DNA from: Daucus carota subsp. sativus
Lineage: Eukaryota > Streptophyta > Magnoliopsida > Apiales > Apiaceae
Assembly (NCBI RefSeq): GCF_001625215.2
Contig: NC_030387.2
Location: forward strand, 40,509,606 to 40,573,605
DNA: 64,000 nucleotides
Direction: 5' to 3'
Notes under the pieces: model-generated
Told to the model about the DNA's origin: nothing
Databases searched by the model: none
The model's input: the letters and a program-made list of their open reading frames with translations, nothing else
In this document: positions 58,400 to 64,000 of the stretch, in pieces
Layout of the letters: each line of letters opens with the position of its first letter
Numbering within the stretch: the stretch's first letter is position 1
Translations under genes and position numbers: made by a program

Positions 58400-59818
58400 A
58401 GAAAACTCCTAAGCTGAATTGGTAGTATCATTGTATAAGCTTATTAGGCGGGGAAACAACATACAGGGTCGTTTTAGTGAGTTTAAATTAAGTGTTTGTT
58501 GATTAAAGTAAATAACTGAAGCGGAAGTTATAAGCAAGAGTGTTTCGTAAAAAAACAGAAGTTATGAGAGAAAAATTAATATTTGTAACTTTTAAGAAGT
58601 GTTTTTGTTTTTTTACACAAAAAGGATCGAGAGAAGAAGAAGACAACTCAACTAATATTTTAATGAAATATATGAATTTTAGTAGATTGTATCTGATTTT
58701 GATTTTATACAAATATTAATTAGATAAAATATCGCCGAGTTAATGTAGAGTATCAAAATCTCATAAATCATAGAGAAATTTAAAAAAACATAAAAATATT
58801 GCACAATATCACAAAATAAATCATTTTATCAAGTCCAAAACATTTCATAAGCATTTAAATATCATAAATTTTTTGTAAACATAATTTAATATCCTAATCG
58901 AATATCTCCAGATTCTGATAATTTTTTAAAATTCGAGTCAAATATCACCGATCTTCATAAATGAAAATAATTATGATAATTTTTTTAAATAGGTAAATCA
59001 AACTAAAGTATATCGAAAAGATGTGGGCAATCTCACTGGTGAACATGATCAGTTTTACCTTCTTTAAAAAATTCCATAAAATCGTATAATTACCATCTTG
59101 GAGCTTATCACATGTTTTTATATGCTTAAAATATCTTCAAGTCTACTTATTCTGTTGATGCCACGGAGCTGAACAAACTCACCACCACCAGGTAATTGTC
59201 GATACCCTTGATTCATTTCACCATTGTTATTTCAAGAATGTGTGATTTCGTGTCTTTCATGATTACATATGCACATGCATGCATCTACGTATACTTAAAC
59301 AAGATTGTTTGTTTACATGATCATTGTCATGTTTATAACAGTCATCTGCTTCTATAAATTCTTAAACAAGATTGTATTACATAATTATTACTATCATCTT
59401 GTTTATAAGAGCCGGTCCAAGTTCGAGTTGTTAAAACCCTTAATTGAAGCCAAAAATTTATAATCCTGAATATTACTTGATCTTGACTTCTTGAACTATG
59501 GATTAACTCATACATGGTCTTAGGACAAGGATCAGAATCGAGAAACTAACCAAACCCAACCATAATTTCGGGTTTGGTTGGGTTGAGTTCGATTTTAAAT
59601 TTTTTAAAATTTCCGATTTGGTTCTTGGTTGTTGCACACTCAAGAAGTGTGGAACCAAGAACAGAATCTAAATAATATAATATAATATATTATATTTTAT
59701 ATTTATTTGTAGTCTGAGCCGTTTTTCCTGAAAAATGTTATATTTTCCTTATGTAATATCAGTTGAGTTATCTCTGTAGCAAAGCCTGTGAACTGCAACT
59801 GCTCGGAATCATCCTAAA
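58400..59818. other. Intergenic DNA upstream of the intact F-box/FBD gene
   Basis: AT-rich, no gene seen. A short palindromic stretch at about 59550-59590 reads CCAAACCCAACC and GGTTTGGTTGGGTT. The last 200 bases are the likely promoter of the F-box gene; no decisive TATA box. Confidence 0.4.
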
Positions 59819-61289
59819 ATGTCACCACTTGGTGATAGAGACATGATGAAGAAGTTGCCCCTGGACTTAATATTTTGTATCCTAGTTCGTTTGTCAGTCT
59901 ACGATAGAGCAAGAACTAGCGCCGTGTCAAGAGAATGGAGGCAGCTCTGGCGAATGAGCTTCCATCTACGTCTAGATAAGTCACTTTTCTCACAGCTGAC
60001 TTGTAATAAAGACAAAGACGCGCACCAATCTGTTATTGTCAGAGCTCTTGAAATGATCTTTTTAAGTCGAATTGGCCTAATACAGAGTATTTCGTTCTAC
60101 ATTCCTCCAAATCTTGATCAGTGCCCTGTGGCTCGGTGGAAAGACCACATTTTTAATCCGAGGATAAGATGGTTAGGGCTTTGTAACCTTCGAAACAAAG
60201 CCTATGAGATCCCCTCGTGTTTCTTTGATTGTGTGGGCTTGACCAGCTTGCAGCTCCATACATGGATATTGAATTCCCCATATAAATCTACAAGATTTGC
60301 TAATCTAGTACGGGTTCGACTAGGATATGTCAAATTCACAGCTGACATTTCATTTGGGACTCGACTAAGGTCACTCGTCTTAGAACACTGTACTGGAATT
60401 CAACACTTGGCCTGCCAATTCACAAGTGAAAACCGTCTTATAGATGTGCGTGTCACTGGGAGTGAGCAACTTGATTGGAGATGGTTCGAATGCACTTCAC
60501 TACTTGAAATCTTGATTCTGAAATACAGTTACTCCCCAAATTATAAACCCAAGAAGCCCTTCAATATGACCAAGTTTATTGGTAATCTGCCAAGAATCTA
60601 TGCTTTCTGTACAAACGGCTTCGCTCTCCAGGTAAGATTGATAAAATTACAAAGTCTTTGCAACCCGTTTTTCATCATGTCTTAATGTATTGTTCTACAT
60701 ATATTTATAGGTCTGCCGACCTGTACTCACTATGATAAATGGGAGAGCAACAAAATTTGACAACTTGAAAGAGTTGGGGTTGTGCCCGCTTGGATCCTAT
60801 AATTTGTGTCAGATTTCAAATGCGATTTACTTAATTAGATGTTTCCCCAGCTTGCGAAGATTTTTGGCAATACTGGTGAGAACCAAAACATACATGTCCG
60901 AAGCAATGTAATTATAACAAAGTGTAAACTGGCTTGAGTTTTAAGTTTTAACATGAGCCTCTCCATTAATTTGTTATTGTTTGTAGGTCGATGATAAGAG
61001 GGCAAATCCACCAGATTTAGCAAGCAATTTGGACTCTGTAGATTTGAAAGGCACATCACTATGCCAACTTCACACGGTCGATGTATTGGGTGTCACGGCT
61101 TCCAACTATGTCTTCCACTTGGTGAAGCTATTGCTTGCATCTGCTCCGTCGCTTAAAGTGATGTCACTACACTGCAGCGGGGAAGTTACTGATCCTGGTG
61201 AAAGGTTGAAGATTAAACAAGAATTGCAACGTTTTCCTAAATGTTCGTCAGGGGCACAAATTTTATTGCTTGGATTCGAGAGCAAGTGA
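59819..61289 (+). CDS. F-box/FBD/LRR protein (At1g13570-like)
   Basis: Three exons, 59819-60631, 60711-60875 and 60987-61289, join to 426 residues; all lengths are multiples of three and the junctions are GT/AG. The F-box is KLPLDLIFCILVRLSVYDRA at about 11-30, followed by SREWRQLWR. Leucine-rich segments follow (GLTSLQLHTW; LRSLVLEHC), and the FBD part is HLVKLLLASAPSLKVMSL near the end. It is the only intact member of this second F-box family here; its relatives at 44554 and 57743 are broken. It is a predicted SCF substrate adaptor with no known substrate. The start is the first ATG in frame, with no alternative nearby. Confidence 0.88.
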
Positions 61290-63560
61290 AACTCATTGTC
61301 TTTCATTCTATTTATCCCCAGAAAACTTGTATTAGCTTTAAGTATTTTACACATTTTGATCAATAGCAATAAATCAGAGTTACCCGATCATAATTATTTT
61401 GCTTGAAATTGAGAATTTTGACACTAGGTTTGAAATGAGCTTCAGATATCTTTAGCAGCAGCAACAAGTCCTCGTGAAGCAGCAACGACAACAACAGCAG
61501 CAACTGCACATCGCAAACAAGCTGCATTGATGAAAGAAGCGCGAAAATTAGCCCAAAACTGATTTCCAAATAACACGAAACCATCCTGCAGACGAAATGA
61601 GACGAGATCATACCTAGCATAGAGGCCACCACTTTTCGGCTCAGGGTGCTGAGGTCTCTGGACCTGATACTCCATCTTTTGATTCACTGGAGCTTTCTCT
61701 GTCGTCATGATCTTCACTTTCGGGCAACAGATTGAAGCAGATGCAAAGAAAGAAGTACGCGTTGTCGATTTAAAGGCTCAACAGCTAGTGAAAGAGGCAC
61801 AGGGAGCTTGTGTTGATCAATGTAGCCATAAGTGAAGTAGTTATCTTTCTGTTTCATCAACCTTGTAATAAACCACCTCACATTGTATTTCACATCAGTG
61901 TTGCGGCAAGTACATCTAACTCTTAATTCCCCATTTCCTCAACCGTGTAATAAATTCGAATCTGGTGTGCTCACGGTTAGCATTGTGATTGAACAAAAAT
62001 TCATGTCGGTTTTGAAGCGCAACTCGTGAAACACGATTTAATACCCACAATCTTGTTATGAACGGTAAACGTAAGAGTAGACTTATGAAACAAATATGGC
62101 AAGTGAAATAGTCTCGAGATTGAAATAAATAGGCCCCTGTTTACCAAAAAAATAAATAAATAGAATAAATAGGCCAATCGATGTATATTAAATAAAATTC
62201 AAAATATTAAAATTGTATCATGTGCTTGGGAGAAGTTCGAATCTGCTGGTTAATCTTTAGGGATGACTCGAGAGTTTTTTGGAAGTTTTTCTTCGAGTTT
62301 TTTTTTCTTAACTCGGGCTTCATTGTAATTTTATAGTTCACATTTTTCACTCTTAAAATTGTGCCACTCATACAAAGTTCGATTTTATAATGAGGTTCAC
62401 ATTGATTTTCTGTGTTGTCGAGAAAGATTTCTTTTTAGCTCAGGGAGAAAATTCCCAATTTATTAAAATTTCTTAATTTATTCTTAAAAAAATTCACTAA
62501 TTTACCGATTACACTCCAATATTAATTTGGATAAATATCTCTGGTTTGGAACCATTTTGAGGTCCTTGAATCATAGAACTGCGTTCAATTGACATAAAAA
62601 TGCAAGATAAGCACAACTCGCCTACAGAGTTCAAGTAGCTTTTCGTAAGGCTCCTCTCAGCAGAAAACCATAATGTTGAACACTATACTTACTGATCTAA
62701 GCTTGAACGTAAGACATTATATAGATATGAGATCTGTTGTTCTTATCATTTTCTTTTTAACAGCTAACAAAATTAAGATGTGCTCTGTCAGCTTTTTTTT
62801 AAAAAAAAATAATTGTGAAAACTGATGTCAAGCAGCAATGCACAAATCATGTTCAAGTTGTTCTTATCATTATCCGCTTACCATAAATTTTGCAAGTTTT
62901 GATGTCAAGCAGTCATGCACTGTATCCAAGTTTGATCATCTAACAGGGCAGCTAAGGTCGTATCCAAATTGAACATCTAACAGAACAGCGAAGCAGAGAG
63001 GCACAAATCTTATCCAAATTGAGCATGTAACATAGCATCTAAGGAGATGGTGAACTGGTAGGTATTTCGACATCCCTAACCAGTCAGTTCTATAAATTTA
63101 GAGTTGAGATAAGATCGCCTGGTACTGTGGATAGATACAAATAATACAATAGAGACTAGCAAAATTATCAATGAAAGTGAAAAATATTAGAAGGAATAGG
63201 TGCATTAACATACTATTGGAAAAACCTGCAGACATAGAGTTCAACCCAAATCGAGCAAAACCTGATACACATCAAAGACTGTATGCTACAAAGAAATCGC
63301 AAGAAGCCACAATATATTATCTTAGATATTAATCAAACAACTGGAATTAATGAAAAATCAAATATATATTATATTACAAATCAATATAGACATAGGCAAT
63401 CAGATATTTTGAGAATTACAAAGCATTTGCATCCCTATCAACTATATAACTGGTAAATGCAGACAAGCATCCAACAATGGGAAAGATCTGAGGTTATATA
63501 TGAAGCTACCTTTAAGCCAATAAGAGCGGAAAAATAGAATCAAATAGACCCAAACAATGC
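61290..63560. other. Intergenic DNA with one unassigned ORF
   Basis: The region at 61360-61850 is less AT-rich than its surroundings and open on both strands. The minus-strand ORF 61717-61442 begins with in-frame ATGs followed by APVNQKMEYQVQRPQHPEPK; the plus strand shows Ala/Thr/Lys-rich coding-like stretches. I recognise neither. It may be a relic of a small gene. The remainder to 63560 is intergenic; the last part is probably the 3' UTR of the gene at the right edge. Confidence 0.35.
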
Positions 63561-64000
63561 CTAGACTGCATTCTTCTCTGCTGCCTTCTTATACTCTTCT
63601 GCCTCCTTCAACCACAGATCCCCAAATTCGCAGTCCTTATAAGCATCAAACCAAGGCCCTCCAAGTGTATAATGTATAGCCTTAGGATAAGTACTCTTAT
63701 CATTCTCAACAACCTTGTTATGCCCCACAAGAAAATTCCAAACAAACGGAACCGATCCAATCTCATGATCCTCAAGCCACTGAAACCTATGCAAAAACGC
63801 ACCCGACTCCTTGTTCACAATCTCAGGAGTCAAAACCTTATTCTTAGGATGTCCACAATTATACAGAACCATTGAAGACCAATTCTTCCTCGGATAAACA
63901 GTTTGCACAGCCCCATCCATCTTAGTAGTTTCCTTAGGTGAATAATCATGTTGAACACACATTACAGCATACTTATCATCAATCAAATCAAATAACTCCT
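63561..64000 (-). CDS. 3' end of a nucleotide-diphospho-sugar-transferase-like protein (partial)
   Basis: Open on the minus strand from the window edge to the stop at 63561-63563, about 146 codons. The start lies outside; the frame continues upstream of the first TTG/ATG as ELFDLIDDKYAVMCVQHDY. Conserved blocks are MDGAVQTVYPRKNWSSMVLY, NCGHPKNK, GAFLHRFQWL, EIGSVPFVWNFLVGHN, AIHYTLGGPWFD and a charged C-terminal tail. They recall plant proteins annotated as nucleotide-diphospho-sugar transferase superfamily members (for example Arabidopsis CDI). The assignment rests on remembered likeness, so the function is uncertain. No intron is visible in the part shown. Confidence 0.7.
   Translation of the reverse strand, partial: ELFDLIDDKYAVMCVQHDYSPKETTKMDGAVQTVYPRKNWSSMVLYNCGHPKNKVLTPEIVNKESGAFLHRFQWLEDHEIGSVPFVWNFLVGHNKVVENDKSTYPKAIHYTLGGPWFDAYKDCEFGDLWLKEAEEYKKAAEKNAV

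Noticed and set aside
1-64000. LTR retrotransposons, tRNA or rRNA genes
   Set aside because: I found no reverse transcriptase, integrase or LTR pair, and no tRNA or rRNA sequence by eye. A tRNAscan-SE and LTR search would settle it.

Overview
The window is plant nuclear DNA. The genes have many short introns with GT/AG borders, the intergenic DNA is AT-rich, and it is dense in small DNA transposons with clean target-site duplications (TSDs). The genes are plant families: a PDR-type ABCG transporter, gibberellin 3-oxidase, photorespiratory glycerate kinase, an A2 cyclin and F-box/LRR/FBD proteins. They read like an asterid eudicot. I cannot name the species from sequence alone.

Layout. 1-4.4 kb is repeat-rich and holds a GC-rich hAT-type MITE at 899-1228. 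4.46-11.83 kb (+) is an intact 23-exon full-size ABCG/PDR transporter; the spliced model gives 1439 residues with no frame break. 13.3-16.2 kb (-) is copy 1 of an F-box/LRR/FBD gene with an unusual C-terminal module; it carries a frameshift. 16.3-19.3 kb is a stack of nested elements with 9-bp TSDs (MULE-like), into which a Tourist-like MITE has also inserted. 21.8-22.6 kb (-) is a short HECT-like ORF that has only the start of a HECT domain. 22.9-25.1 kb is a complete MULE whose transposase gene has lost its catalytic core. 26.05-27.4 kb (+) is an F-box gene of another type with one frameshift. 28.0-28.45 kb is a decayed PDR fragment. 31.0-32.2 kb (-) is a gibberellin 3-beta-dioxygenase. 34.4-37.2 kb (-, intact) and 39.9-43.0 kb (-, broken by a MITE) are copies 2 and 3 of the first F-box family. 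44.5-45.6 kb (+) is a pseudogene of a second F-box/FBD family, whose intact member is at 59.8-61.3 kb (+) and whose antisense fragment is at 57.7-58.4 kb. 45.9-49.0 kb (-) is chloroplast D-glycerate 3-kinase (12 exons). 50.0-55.3 kb (-) is cyclin A2 (11 coding exons). The right edge (63.56-64.0 kb, -) is the 3' end of a nucleotide-diphospho-sugar-transferase-like gene that continues outside the window.

The housekeeping genes (glycerate kinase, cyclin A2, GA 3-oxidase, PDR transporter) do not form a pathway cluster. The local theme is expansion and decay of F-box genes alongside DNA transposons. Three segmental copies of one F-box gene can be compared base by base; they show a frameshift in copy 1, a MITE in the exon of copy 3, and a filled versus empty MITE site upstream of copies 2 and 3. 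The most unusual gene structure is the fusion of F-box, LRR and FBD regions to a C-terminal helical module that resembles the tail of plant MATH/coiled-coil proteins.
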